A DNA stretch of 64,000 nucleotides from Boswellia sacra (lineage: Eukaryota; Streptophyta; Magnoliopsida; Sapindales; Burseraceae). The notes under the pieces were generated by a model. That model was not told the DNA's origin and did no database searches. It worked only from the letters and a program-made list of their open reading frames with translations. The translations under genes were made by a program, and so were the position numbers. Location of the stretch: the NCBI GenBank assembly GCA_013180625.2, contig SNVD02013881.1, forward strand, positions 21,861 to 85,860. The letters are read 5' to 3'. Shown piece after piece: positions 35,274 through 47,482 of the stretch (its first letter is position 1; each line of letters begins with the position of its first letter).

Positions 35274-38200
35274 GTTTACCCCTTACTTTTAAGAGGTTTG
35301 TGAGACACAAAAGTCAACAAAGTATTCTCACTTCGTCTTTGAACATCTTTAACTTTGTCTTCCTTCTATCAGACCTCCTTAGCATCTCTCTCTTCTTTTT
35401 TTATTCCCACCAAAAGGTGCACCCATTCAAGTGTTAATGTGCTTATCTAGGGCTGGATGTGCCTATCCAAGGCGAATATGCCTATTCAAGGGCTAACATG
35501 CCTATATAAGGTGAGTATACTCATTCAGGGGCTCAAGTACCCACCTAAGGGCTAACATGCCTATCTAAGGTGAGTGTGCCCATTCAAGGGCTAACATGCC
35601 TGTCCAAGGTGAGTTTGCCCATTTAAGGGCAGATGCGCCCCATCTAAGGCGAATGTGCCCATTCAAAGACGAATGTACCTATCTAACAGGAAAAGTGTCA
35701 CATCTAAGGGCTAACGTGCCTGTCAAGACGAGTATGCACATCTAAGGGCAGAGGTGCATATTCAAGGGCTAGAAAGCATCCTTATGATGCTATGATAAAA
35801 CACTTTTCAAAGCACATATTTTTTAGGGTGTCTAACACTCTTCAGTGCATCTACTTCTTAAGATTTAGTAACACTCTTCATTGCACCTCTTCTTAGGGCT
35901 CGTGCCTATTCTAAGCGCTTAAAACACTCTTAAGTGCACCTACTTATTAGGGTTTTCAACAGTCTTCAGTGCGCCTCCTTTTAGGGCTTGTGCCCATTTT
36001 AAGGGCTTAAAACACTATTAAGTACACCTACTTCTTAGGGTTTTCAACATCTTCAATGTGCCTCTTCTTAGAGCTTATGCCTATTTTAAGGCCTTAAAGC
36101 ACTCTTAAGTGCACCTACTTCTTAGGGTTTTCTTCTAATGCATGTCCACTGGAAAAATTTCTATCATGCACTACCTCGCAGCCTTTAAACCTTCTCATTC
36201 TTCGTGCCTTCGGCTAAGTATTTTTTATTTTTCTTTGATCTTTTCAAACTTTGCATTCGCTGGGCTTCATGCCCCTCTTCTAAGTATTCTTCATGCTTTT
36301 TCCAATCTTTGTATTTCATTAGGTTTTGATGCCCTTCTTTCGAGTATTCTTGCTTCTATTCTCGATTCCTTCTGGCCCATTTGGGATATCTCTTAAGTAT
36401 TCATGTTGTTTATCAACTAGCTCATTGGGGATCTGTCATTTGTCTTTGTAAGTTCCTGCAAGATTCAATCATTTCTCAATTATGTAAAATCAATTTAAAT
36501 TTTACCTTGTTTAATGTGTTCTTTAACAAATCACTTTCTAGTATCTAGAGGAATTCTTTCATGTGATTTCGGTGGAAGATGCTTTTGACTGATGTTGCTC
36601 TTTTTTTCTTATGAGTTGTTAAGCCATTGCCATGGCCGAGTGCTTGTTGTTGGTGCTATCCAAAAATTCTTTCAGTGTTTTAATGTCGATATGGAGTTTT
36701 TCTTCTCTTCTCTCCCTTTTCTTTTTTCTCCCTTCCTTTTTTCTTTTTTCTTTCTTCTTTCTTTTTCTCTCTCTTCTTTCTCTCTTCTTTCTCTTTCTTC
36801 TTTCTTTCTTTAACCTTTTACCCTTTACCCTTCCAATTATTTGACTATGAATCTTCTTCTTTTTTCAAGTCCTTTATCCAAGGTGAAGTTCCTCTTCAAG
36901 GCGGATTTCATTCTTCAAGGTAAGCATCAAATTTCTTCTTAAAAATTCCTTCAGTAAGGTAGAATTAAAATTCCATCTCTATGGTGAAACAAAAGTGATG
37001 CCTTTTCCAGGTGAATGCCTTCTTCATGGTAGATGATTCCTTCTTCAAGGTAGATACCTTCTTCGAGATAGATTCCTTCTTCGAGGTTGATTCCTTATTC
37101 GAGGTGGATTCCTTCTTCGAGGAAGATTCATTCTTTAAAGTAGCTTCTTTCTTCAAGGTGAACATCCTTGTTCAAATAAGATGCCCTCTTTATTGCTTTT
37201 GCACATCGTGCTGCTTAAGAGAATTCTTATCAAGATAGAGTTGTTTTTGCACATCGTGTTAACTGAGAGAAATCTCATCGAGATGAAGCTGTTTTTGCAC
37301 ATTATACTGTCGAAAAGGCATCTCATTGAGATTTTAGCTACCTAACCTTGCACATCATGCTGCTTCTTTTGCTATTCCCCTAGATGTTGAACCCACTTCC
37401 TTTACGATTACCCCTAGTATTTCATACTGCTTTGTGATTCTTGGTCTCTTTTGGACTATTCTTCATTCTGGATCATGCTTCCTGCAAGAAATAGATTTAC
37501 GATTCATGTATGCATGATGTTTATTTTCTAACTATATGCTTCTTGCTTGGGCTAGACAGGTCACTTGCAAATCCAGTGCCTAGAGTGAAAGGCTGAGCGT
37601 CTTTAGGCTCAAGTTACTGCTTCTTCAATTAATATTGGTGATGATGAGTAAGGTCCGTCGCAATCGACTTTCTCATTTTCCTTTTTACCTCTCTTCACAC
37701 CTTCCAATGTCTTTTCTCGTATTTTCTAGTATGTCTGAGGCCTTCTCAAGACCCTCCAGCCTCTTTTGAAGCCTTTAAAAGATGCAGACTGGAAACAACT
37801 CAAATTTGTCGGTCTTTATCACTTGAAGGTCCTTCGACATGTAAAACTTGACGTCCCTTTTCTAAAGGAATGCATGATCTTTTAGGATTTTTATGATCAA
37901 GTCTTTCGCTTCAATGGGCAAAAGCTTTGCTCCTTGCATGAGGAATTCTTTACCATACTCTGTTGTTACTCGTCTAATTCTAAGAGCATCATCTGTCGAC
38001 TGTCAAGACACCATCGATGTCAAATCTTGCTCACTTATTCTACTTTCTGATTCTATCATGGGCATTCATAATAGAAGCAGTTGAGTGCCATTATCTTCTA
38101 TTACGCCTTTGCTTAAGATGATGGATAGTAGCACATCCAATTGGCTTTGCCTTCATCAACTCTTCCTTCTTACATGGTCTCTATTTGGTCTCTCTGGATG

Positions 38201-39400
38201 GTCTTGGTGACCTTTATCTTGTGATCAGGATTTCTTAAATGGGCCTAGGTTTTATAGTAGTTCCCTTGATTCTAGCTGAGGCGTTGATCGGATTGGATCG
38301 AGTCAAGATTAGTCCTTATCAGAGGTTCGGTGGTAGTCTTTTGCTTCTTTAGGTTTTTCTTCTAACCCTAAATTTTGCCTAAGCCACCTTTTTAGGTTTT
38401 CAACTTAGCGGGTTCAATCATTTTCATTTTATTTTTTTTTATACTCTAATTTTTGCCTAAGCTGCCCTTTTTGGATTTTGGACTTAGCGGGCTTTTTCTT
38501 ATTTTTCTTTTCTTCTTCCTTTTTGGCTATAAGAGAAGATGCCCATTCTAGCATCATTTTTTACACTTCCTTTAAGATGATTGAGATAATTCTATCTGCC
38601 TTGATTTTGAAGATGGTTAGGGCAATTCTTTGCCCCCTTGCTTCTTCTCTTTCTCAAGATGAATGGGCAACTCTTTTCCCTCTGCTTCTTTTCGCTTCTC
38701 AAGATGAATGGGCAATTCTTTACCCACTGTATGAAAAGTTTAATATCATCTTGGGGAATTTCTTCATCCAACTTCAAAGCCATTATGCATGCTAGATAAA
38801 ATGGCTAACTTCTTCTATAGGTCATGCTTCTTCACCGTTGGTGGCAAAGTTGCTTCTTTGATACCCTTAATAGAAATTGTTGGCAAATTTTCTTCTTTTT
38901 GACATGTTTTCAATAAACCCAATATCCTCCAATAATATGTTGAAATGCTGAATGTGAGTTGTGTATCAATTTGATTTACATTCAAGTTCCTCAAGGATTT
39001 CTCAAATTTAATAGCTTTTAATGATAATGCATTGACTCGTGATTGTTCACAATTTTGACTCTAAGCCAGATTTATTTCATTCAAGATTCTTTGTATGTGT
39101 GTGTATAGCCAATCATACTTCACTTGTTAAGACTCAGATAACTTTATGCAAATAGAAACTAGGGATCAATCTTTAAAGATAAAAGGACTACAATAAGCCC
39201 ACTTTTCACACCACTCTCCATGAATGTAGTCTCATCACAACATCAAAGATCATTAGGGCTTTATCAAGCTTGTAATTATAGGCTAGGGTTAAGGTATGAT
39301 AAAGGAGACTATAAGGCTATCTCACCCATAATCATACAACCATTCTAGGTTTTAATAGTGAGCATCAACTTTTTTCATTTGTACCCCCAAACTTTGAGTT
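35274..39400 (-). repeat. Tandem-repeat-rich region next to LTR copy C, probable Tat/Ogre 3' non-coding DNA
   Basis: No protein is supported. 35430-35770 consists of about a dozen units like AAGGGCTAACATGCCTATCT alternating with AAGGTGAGTATGCCCATTC. 35800-36130 repeats AAACACTCTTAAGTGCACCT with ACTTCTTAGGGTTTTC. 36690-36815 is a pure pyrimidine (CTTT/CTTCT) run. 37020-37160 repeats TTCTTCGAGGTGGATTCC. 37195-37330 repeats TTTTGCACATCGTGCTGC. 38600-38720 repeats CTCAAGATGAATGGGCAA. Tat/Ogre elements often have long repetitive DNA before the 3' LTR, which fits the position, but this assignment is inference. Confidence 0.55.
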
Positions 39401-39719
39401 TTCACTTACCATGTTTGCTCTGCTTTTGATTTTGAATGGCTACACCCCTACACTTTACGCGTAATGGGACTAACAATCTGCTTTTCTTTTTCTTTTCTTT
39501 TTTTCTTCTTTTTCTTCTTTTTCTTTCATTTTCTCTTTTCTTTGCTTCTCTTTTTCTCTCTTTTCTTTTCTTCTTCTTTCCTTAGAGCTCAAAATTACAC
39601 AAAAACTTATCAACTTCCTTTTATTTCCCCATAAGTATGCCTCTCAATGCTCTTTTCTAGAACGTTCATATGTTATGAGTGAAGGGTGCTATGTAAGAAA
39701 AAATTTTCTAGTGTTAGGA
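39401..39719. other. Pyrimidine-rich spacer
   Basis: 39480-39580 is a CTTTT/CTTC run. Nothing else was recognised. Confidence 0.5.
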
Positions 39720-41215
39720 TAATTCCAGATCATTCACTTGGTCTGTCATCCTAGGTTGGCAAGGACTGCTGCAGATGGGATGGTGTCAAGTGCAGCAACG
39801 AAACTGATCATGCCACTAAGCTTGAACTTAGCAGCAAATATTCAAGCCCTGATGGTGATGGAGCTGCATATTCTTTGCTTGATTTGGAGAATTTGAGATA
39901 CTTAGACCTAAGCATGAACAATTTTGGAGGGATCGCTATTCCAGAATTCAATGGATCACTTAAGACGTTGAGGTATCTCAATCTCTCAGCTGCGTCCTTT
40001 GGTGGGACTATTCCTTCAAATTTGGGAAATCTTTCAAGCTTAAGCTATCTTGATCTTAACACTTACACAGTTGAAGCAAATGAGAATGATTTAGAGTGGT
40101 TGTCAGGTCTTTCTTCTTTGAAACACCTTGGGAAGTATTGATCTTAGCAAAGCTAAAACTTGTTGGCTTCAAGCTGTGAACATGCTTCCATCCGTTTCAA
40201 AATTATACCTACCAGCTTGTGGACTTTCCCTTCTTCCACTTTCTCTTCCACTTGTCAACCTTACCTCTCTTTCGGAGCTCGATCTCTCCAAAAATGGCCT
40301 CCAGTCCCGAAAACCTTTCTGGTTTTTCAACTTTACTAGTCTTGTTTATCTTGACCTCAGCTCTAAACAGTTGCAGGGTCGAGTTCCTGCTGAAGTTGCA
40401 GGCTTAAATTTCATTCAATACATTGATTTATCTGAGCAAGTTCATTTCTAGCTGGTAAGTTATCAGAAAGTTTGGTAAGCTCTGTAATTTGCGTGTGCTT
40501 GATCTGAATATGAGCAAGATAAGCGGTGACATAACAGAATTAACTGATGGCTTGTCAAAATGCACCAATTGTCGTTTAGAGTACTTCGATTTGTGGGAGA
40601 ATGAACTAAGGGGTTTCTCCCTGATTCCTTGGGAAACTTAAGGAACTTGAGAGATCTTAAACCCACGGGAAACCTATTTTTCGGTTCCATCCCGGAATCC
40701 ATCGGAAATTTGTCATCCTTAGAAGTATTCTGCTTGTCTGAATGGGATGAGAGGAACGATTCCAGCTACTCTAGGACAACTCTCATCATTATTTGTATTA
40801 GACATAGATAATAATCAATGGGAGGGTGTCATGACAGAACCTATTTTTCTAATCTCACAAGCTTGAAGCAATTGTCCATTTATCAGGGTAACCCTACACT
40901 TTGTGTATCTCCACTACCCAACAGGTGCAACAATGACAGTGAAACATCTGATGATTTTCCTAGTTGAGGAAACAAAGACAGTGAAGATGAAGTTGAAAGG
41001 TGGTTGTTTTACAGCACCATTGCACTTGGCTATCTGATTGGGTTCTGGCGAGTTTGTGGATCGTTGGTAATAAAATATTCCCGGAGGCTTGCCTAGTTCA
41101 AGTTTGTAGATGATACAAAGGATAAGCAGATACTGGTTGTCTCATCAAGCATAGCACGCCTTCAGGGATTTCCAAAGAATATTGAAAGGCCTGCCGCCTA
41201 AGAAGGTTTCTTTCA
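39720..41215 (+). pseudogene. LRR receptor-like protein, heavily decayed
   Basis: Resembles plant cell-surface LRR receptor-like proteins of the Cf/EIX/GSO-like group. It begins in the N-terminal cap (LSS, stop TAG at 39752-39754 where Trp is usual, then VGKDCCRWDGVKC) without a signal-peptide exon. LRRs follow to 40141 (LENLRYLDLSMNNF, LKTLRYLNLSAASFGGTIP, NLSSLSYLDLN). The frame changes near 40135, then 40150-40451 (LPSVSKLYLPACGLSLLP). There are more shifts at 40455-40811 (LGNLRNLRDLKPTGNLFFG, IPESIGNLSSLE). Most LRRs of the normal array are missing. The C-terminal acidic region and membrane helix (EDEVERWWFYSTIALGYLIG, then FWRVCGSL) lie near 40990-41070, followed by basic residues, a stop and a short cytosolic tail to about 41201. 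There is no kinase domain. Confidence 0.85.
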
Positions 41216-42132
41216 TGGCAATTCAATCCATAAACCAGACATTACTAATTACCATTTTACATAGATGTTAGAGATTTTATACGAGTTACAAAATAAGAAG
41301 ATGTAATGTTATTAATTTTATGATTAATATAGGTTAATGGGAAATGCTTAGGTCCAGTTGTTGTATCCATACAACAAGTTTTAAATTTGTATAAAAATCG
41401 TAAAGGAGCGTATAAAAATCATAAATGAGTAAATAATAAAAGTTTAAAAGTTATAAATGAATAAATAAAAGTTGTATAAAAATTGTAACACAACTTTTAT
41501 TTATTCGTTTATGACTTTCATATAGTCATTTATGATTTTTATACAATTTTGATTTTTGTAGCTGTTTTGTAGCATGACTCTTAATATAGAGTTTGATTAA
41601 TGTAGAACTTTTAATTAAATATATATTTATTTGCTATAAGTCTTATAAATATATAATAAAATAGAAAAAAAAATATCTACAAACAACCAACTCATAGTCT
41701 TATAAATATATAATAAAATAGAAAAAAAAAATCTATCATGTTGAATTGTATAAATTAGTTGTATTTGTCTTATTACTTTTGATTTATGTAGTACATTGGA
41801 TAGTGAAATAATCTTTTACTTTTAATTTTAATTTTTGAATACCATAAAGACTTTTAAAAAAAATAAATTAAGGTTAAAGACATGAAATAAATGCATTTCT
41901 TTAAAATCCCTTCATTTTCATATTTAATGACTATGTTGAATGACTGGGATATGATAATTTTTTTTCCAAGTAAAAGATCACACAAATTCATGAGCTACCT
42001 TTTCATACAAAACATGGTCATCATATAATATTAGTCGCCTAAAGTTATCAAGACAGCTTGATTCTAAATCTATGCTCAGATTTTGTTAAATAAATAAGGT
42101 TTTGTTTGCATAAATTTTTTTAAAAAAAAATT
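41216..42132. other. AT-rich stretch with a foldback and a short duplication
   Basis: Apart from the foldback listed separately, a direct duplication of about 45 bp is present: AGTCTTATAAATATATAATA at about 41637 and again at about 41696, each followed by AAATAGAAAAAAAA. No gene was seen. Confidence 0.55.
41350..41580. repeat. AT-rich foldback element, MITE-like
   Basis: An inverted pair: GTATAAAAATCATAAATGA and ATAAATGAATAAATAAAAGTTG on the left (41412-41473) face CAACTTTTATTTATTCGTTTAT and TCATTTATGATTTTTATAC on the right (about 41490-41545). The outer ends GTTGTATCCATACAAC and GTAGCTGTTTTGTAGC flank it. No TSD is clear. Confidence 0.6.
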
Positions 42133-42970
42133 CACTACAAGAAAAAAAGCCATATTTGGCGATCTTTGACCGTCAAATATGACAATATTTGGCGGTCATA
42201 AAAACGCCACCAATGGCAACGCCAAATATGGTGATTTTGACAATATTTGGCGGTCGGTCAAAACGCCAAATATAGTTTACATCATATTTGTCACATAAAA
42301 GCGCCAAATATAACTTAAAAATACTGTACAAAAAATCACATAATTGTCACTTTTTTTACAAATTTAGTGGCTTCCAACGGTCAAAATTTTTGAATTGTAC
42401 CATATTTATCGCTTTTCGCCTGACAAATATGGCTTGACAACGGTCAAATTTTTTGAATTTTATGATATTTGTCGCTTTTTAACCGATAAATATGGATATG
42501 CAACGGTCAAATTTTTAAATTTTACCATATTTGGCGCTTTTTGACCGATAAATATGACATAATAACGGTCAAATTTTTTAAATTTTATCATATTTGACGC
42601 TTTTTAACCGATAAATATGATTATTGAACCATATTTATCACTTTTTATTCGATAAATATGACTTGTTAACGGTCAAATTTTTTAAAATTTATCATATTTG
42701 ACGTTTTTTGACCGATAAATATAATTCCATTTTGAATTTTATCATATTTATCGTTTTTTGCCCGATAAATTTAGCATGCTAACGGTCAAATTTTTTAAAA
42801 TTCATCATATTTAGCGCTTTTTGACCGATAAATATGATTTTTCAACCATATTTATGGCTTTTTGCCCGATATATATGGCTTACTGACTGTCAATTTTTTT
42901 AATTTCATCATATTTGACGGTTGTTGACCTATAAATATGATTCCATTTTGTATTGCACCATATTTATCGC
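42133..42970 (+). repeat. CACTA subterminal repeat array (left end)
   Basis: About eleven degenerate units of 45-65 bp, each with a CGCTTTTTGACCGATAAATATG core and often AACGGTCAAATTTTTT plus ATCATATTTG. Near the terminus the motif is ATATTTGGCG and its inverse CGCCAAATAT. CACTA elements use such subterminal motifs as transposase-binding sites. The right end carries only sparse, related words (GTGACAAATATAG). Confidence 0.88.
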
Positions 42971-43575
42971 TTGCTGCTTATGAAACATAACAATACTAAT
43001 ATTTGTTATTTTTCTACCCTGTGCGATTTTGTCAATACTCCAATTTGGCATATACAACACACACAAATATCTCCTGTCCTAGATTTATCATACACTATTG
43101 AAATAAATGATCTGTGTGAGTGTTTAATTAAAAAAAGATATAAATGGTTCTTTGTAACAATCATAATAGTAGACATGTCAATAAGCAAATTAAATAGTAT
43201 CAGAAAAAGAACAAGCAAATTAATGACACTTGCAGTTGTTAACCAGCAGCTACACTTTTTACCCGTTGCTCCTGCATTTTAGCACTTACTGCAAAAGTAG
43301 AGCAGATTGCAACCCCAAAAATTAGTTTTATGGTTCTACAACTTAAGTTGACAATATTTGACCGTAATTTAAAACATACCAATCATTCACTTTCAATTAT
43401 TCAAATCGAAAAGTAAGTACAGCAACCACAACCAAAACTAAGCCACTATAGACAAGAAAACCTGTATTGGACAAAAATACATGGATCGAAATCCTAGCAA
43501 AGGACTAAATTCTGAAATCTGCAAGGTCTATTATAGGCAATAGGACAATCAACTTCATGGTTACTTTTTACATAC
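42971..43575. other. CACTA interior, no gene fragment recognised
   Basis: Downstream (minus strand) of the NIPA exons. It could be NIPA intron or 3' sequence, but no exon motif was identified. Confidence 0.4.
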
Positions 43576-43846
43576 CTGGTTGTGCAGCAAGGTGCCGGAC
43601 TTCCTTAACCCCAGTTCTCTGTCATGTGGAGCATGTAAAATGATACTAACAGAGCCCACCACGCAGAGAACACATCCAACCATACCAAATATATGCGGTT
43701 TCTCCTTCAGAATAAAATGTGCTAGCACTGCCAAACAATGATCTCTTTAGAAGTAAAACACACACACACACACACGCACGCACACACAGACACGCACACA
43801 CGCACGCACGCACTCACGCACGCACACACACGCGAACGCGCGCACA

Positions 43847-43885
<39 letters not shown>

Positions 43886-44128
43886 ACACAGAGATACACC
43901 ACACAATGTTGTCCATCTATGTATTTATGTACATGCATTGATGGCCAGATAAAGATGGAAACAATTAAAAAGAAAGAAAAATGAAACAAAGACTCCTTTT
44001 AATCTTCTACTGCAACTGAAGTTGAAGAGGGTCTTACCTGAATATAATACTTAAGGCTCCCAATGTAGTTACAAGAATTGTAGGAGCATAAGCATAGGCA
44101 GCGAAATTGGTTATCTCCCAAGCAATCA
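43576..44128 (-). pseudogene. Captured fragment of a NIPA-type magnesium transporter
   Basis: NIPA proteins are multi-pass membrane proteins annotated as Mg2+ transporters. Two exons are retained. Exon 44038-44128 encodes WEITNFAAYAYAPTILVT and LGALSII and ends at a CAG|GTAAGA donor. Exon 43576-43727, after a GGCAG acceptor, encodes [37 protein letters not shown] and RELGL, ending at CCAG|GTATGT. They correspond to consecutive transmembrane parts of the family. The intron between them contains a (CA)n microsatellite. The rest of the gene is missing. Both exons are open. Confidence 0.78.
43757..43890. repeat. (CA)n/(CGCA)n microsatellite in the captured NIPA intron
   Basis: About 130 bp of CA repeats interspersed with CGCACGCA units. 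It is open in several frames on both strands, producing His/Thr-rich and Cys/Val-rich phantom proteins. Confidence 0.92.
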
Positions 44129-44132
44129 CTAT

Positions 44133-45895
44133 AAAATAAAAATAATTCAGTACTGGAATGTAACAGAAAGTACCAAAGAAGATAGTAGTAGATAAGAGCG
44201 AAGAGATGATAGCCTGGTGATAGAAGAATATAAGCAAATAACAAACATAAAATTGAAGAAACTTTTTGCTTCTTTCCCTCCCTCAAAACACTTTTAAATT
44301 CCCATCATTCCATGTAAATCTGGCCTTTCATAAAATTTCTCGTTTAATTTAGATTAAAAAGGTTTATCATATTCTCAACCACCAAGTCAAACTACTAAAT
44401 AGTTTGTCTTAAAATCTCTATGTACAGAATCACTTTTAACCAGACAACAATTTCTGTACGTAATATCTTCTATCCATGGTTGAGATACAGGTTCAAAATT
44501 CTAAGAATCAAGCTCCTTTTTGAAGTTACTGTGTCATTCATTATTGGTGAGTTTCCTTAGTTAGATGATCAAACTTGTGATGCTACTTCTATATTGGCAT
44601 CTATAACACAAAAGTTCTACTTCCCAATGATGAAAAATAGAAGGTGATTATGACTTCAAATACAAGAGTCACTAAAGATACTACTGTAATAAAACCTGCT
44701 CTCAATTGAAGAGTTTTAACTGAGAACACAAGGTTGATCTTCAATTTTACATTGTTCTTTCTCCTTCCAATCTATATGATCAGACCAAGCAATCTGATAA
44801 CAAATATTAGGTTGCTCCACATTTTGCAATCCTCCACATGTGGGCCTTTCATTTACTTTGCTTCAGCAATCTACCCAGTACTTTCACCAACTCTTGCACT
44901 AAATTTATTGGACAAGCCCAACATAACAACATCAATAGTAAAATCACAAAATTCCCGAGTCCCAGCCATAACATAAGCCCAACAGCCCACTAAAAAAGAA
45001 GCTCTAAATACATGTTGGCCATCATAGGCAGAAGTAAACATTTTCTCCACTCCAACAACTATACTAATGGAACATACAAGGCTCCTTCCAACTAAATCTC
45101 TACTCTCAAACACACCCTATGTACAAACCTACATATGACTTCAATAAGCTTCTTAATTTAATATCTTACCCCTTCTAATGTTTATTTACATGCATCATGC
45201 AACCCTTAACCTGATCATAAGTTGGATAACACAAGGAAAAAGAAAATATTACAATCATTATTATTGTTATTGTTATACATTTTTTAGAAAGAGAAGCAAA
45301 CCAAAACAAAGAAGATGATGTACAGAATACAATCAACACATTCAGATAGTATATGTTAAGCTCTATTTATTTATCTTTTCTTTAATAATTAAGAAACTGA
45401 ACATGCAAGCTAACTCAATCAACTTATACACAATAAGAATAAGACTTTATAATACCAAATTTGAAAAATATAAAATATAAGAAATCAAACATCAAATATA
45501 TACCTAACCTCCACACCTCCAGGAAAGCAAAATGACAGCAGATCCTTGTTTTTAAGTGGCAGCTGTTTTTCTCGAGGGTAAGCAAATATCATGCGTTGTA
45601 AATAAAAATCCAAACCAATTTTCACAAATCCAAATAGCATTTGCCCGATACATATCAGTCTTACTATTCATGTCCTTCATCAGGGAGCTAGTCACAATAA
45701 TAACCTTTTTCCCACAAAAAAGATTGATCAATCAGTATCCATATTTTCATAAAAACGATACAGGTAAGATTGAAAAAGAGAATTCAATAAAGCATATATA
45801 ACCTCATCGGCAGATGGAGTATCATCAAATACACCATTCTCCTTAAACCTATATCTCTTTATTGAAAAAGCTTTGTCAAGTATAGAAATCTTAAA
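44133..45895. other. CACTA interior between NIPA and HSP90 fragments
   Basis: No exon was identified with confidence. A minus-strand frame at 44871-45113 (FESRDLVGRSLVC, FRASFLVGCWAYVMAG) is open but matches nothing I recognise. The rest is AT-rich and intron-like. Confidence 0.4.
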
Positions 45896-45901
45896 ACTCA
45901 C

Positions 45902-46346
45902 CCATATTGGTTGAGTCTCATTACTAAGCTCCCAGTCCCAGTATTTCTCAACAATAGTCTTGGCTTTCTTCTTTTTTTGCTGTTAGAAAAGAGTCATAAT
46001 CCCTCGTAAACAAGTTCCTTCACTACAGTTCTGAGCTGATTAAATAAATGAATTAAGTAACCATATAATAAATGCTTACCTCAGTTGTCTCATCTTGTTT
46101 ATCCTTGTTGGCTTCAGCTGGATCCTCATCAGCCTCAACTTGTACAGAGCAACATATGAAGGAGACATCAATGACAATCCCAAAAGGATAAGTTGGTTAA
46201 TCCATAACAAAGAGGGAACAGTGTAATCATACCTCTCTAGTGTACCCCTTTTCCTGCCAGGTCTATATAGGGAATGAAACAAACTGTGAGTAGTTTTTCA
46301 CAAGCCTTTGTATCCGCTCTGGATGTGCAAAACCTCTGTCCTCATG
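45902..46346 (-). pseudogene. Captured fragment of mitochondrial-type HSP90 (HSP90-6-like)
   Basis: Three consecutive exons on the minus strand. Exon 46233-46346, after a TTTCAG acceptor, reads FAHPERIQRLVKNYSQFVSF and PIY, then in-frame TAG where Tyr/Thr is expected, then TWQEKG-type residues. Exon about 46080-46140 encodes the acidic linker EADEDPAEANKDKQDETTE with a GAG|GTAAGC donor. Exon 45902-45979, after an AACAG acceptor, encodes KAKTIVEKYWDWELSNETQP and ends at TGG|GTGAGT. These join the N-terminal ATPase domain to the middle domain of organellar HSP90. The linker resembles the mitochondrial (HSP90-6) rather than the plastid form. The ATPase and C-terminal domains are absent. Confidence 0.8.
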
Positions 46347-46359
46347 CTGAAAATTGGGA

Positions 46360-46794
46360 GAAATTTTGGCAAAATAAGGGTAAGGTCTCTAATTCAGTTT
46401 ATATGTCTAAAGATGGAAACAAGACACACAAACCAATCAACAGACCTTCAGATTTAATATGAGCTGTGTTCCTCTATGAATGAACTTCTTCGAGTCTGTC
46501 TCCTCTCAAATTGTATAGGAGCTAGCATTAGCCTCAACCAAATAGAAGGTTTTTTACACATTCATATTAGTGTAGACTTGTGTATATTCCTTTTGATTAA
46601 AAATGAAACAAATTTGAATATATCAAACATGATATGATATCACGTAAAAAAAGTAGATCATATGTATTATTATAAATTAAAAAATAAAATAAGTTTTTGT
46701 ATGCAAAATAATGTGTTAAAAATAAAATTATAAGAAGTTGAAGTAATAAACGGTTAATTATGAATTATGTTCCATTAAATTTGTGCAACATCAT

Positions 46795-46825
<31 letters not shown>

Positions 46826-47180
46826 TATATCAATTAATTAGTTCAGTTCTCCTAGCACAGATACAGAAAAAAAAAATATTAGGCAAAGACACAGCGAAGG
46901 GTACTCTCTTTTGGGGGGCAAGAACCATATATCTCCTCTTTAGTATTCTACAAACAAATTAGTTGTTTTTTTTTCTGAAATAACACACATAAACATGGGT
47001 TCTTTCTTCCTTGAAGTTGTTACAATAAAAATATTTAACTCCAAAAGTTCGAACAATAAACATGAAGCTGAAAGCAAACTACAGTGTGTAATATGTCTCT
47101 ATAAAGTATAATTTTCGTGAATTTAGGCAAATATATATAATTATTTCTTCGAAGAGAGGGAAATTTATAAATGTACGAGA
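46360..47180. other. CACTA interior, AT-rich, no fragment recognised
   Basis: Includes an (AAT)n microsatellite at 46798-46828. No coding motif was seen. Confidence 0.45.
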
Positions 47181-47185
47181 ATCAA

Positions 47186-47275
47186 TAACCATTACCAGGG
47201 CCTCCCTTATGGATACATTTGGTTCTGGTGCTCTTTAGTTACACTTCTGGTACCTCTCAACGTCCTGAGCATGCT
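47186..47275 (-). pseudogene. Captured exon of a SEPALLATA3-like MADS-box gene
   Basis: The minus strand reads ATGCTCAGGACG (MLRT), then after a one-base loss ERYQKCN, an in-frame TAA, and RAPEPNVSIREAL. This matches the short K-domain-proximal exon of AGL2/SEP-type floral MADS factors, where LERYQKCNYGAPEPN is characteristic of SEP3. The stop replaces the usual Tyr. The DNA-binding MADS exon and the remainder of the K domain are not present nearby. Confidence 0.72.
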
Positions 47276-47482
47276 AACTGTTCACCACAAAAAAAAAAAT
47301 TATCGATAAAATGTAGTATATTAGGCATCCAGAAATACAGATACATGCACAACATTCTGCAAAATATAATTAAAGTTAAATTTTAATTATATTTTGCAAT
47401 CTACATGTAAATAGAAGTGTAAAGAATCCAAGAAGATGCAATCCGTGTCACCTAAACAAGTACCATTTTAAATGAAACATAC

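Noticed and set aside
43719..43989. Several His/Thr-rich and Cys/Val-rich frames on both strands
   Set aside because: They are produced by the CA/CGCA microsatellite in the captured NIPA intron.
44871..45113. Minus-strand 80-codon frame inside the CACTA element, possibly a tenth captured gene
   Set aside because: Open but not recognised as any family. Would need a database search.
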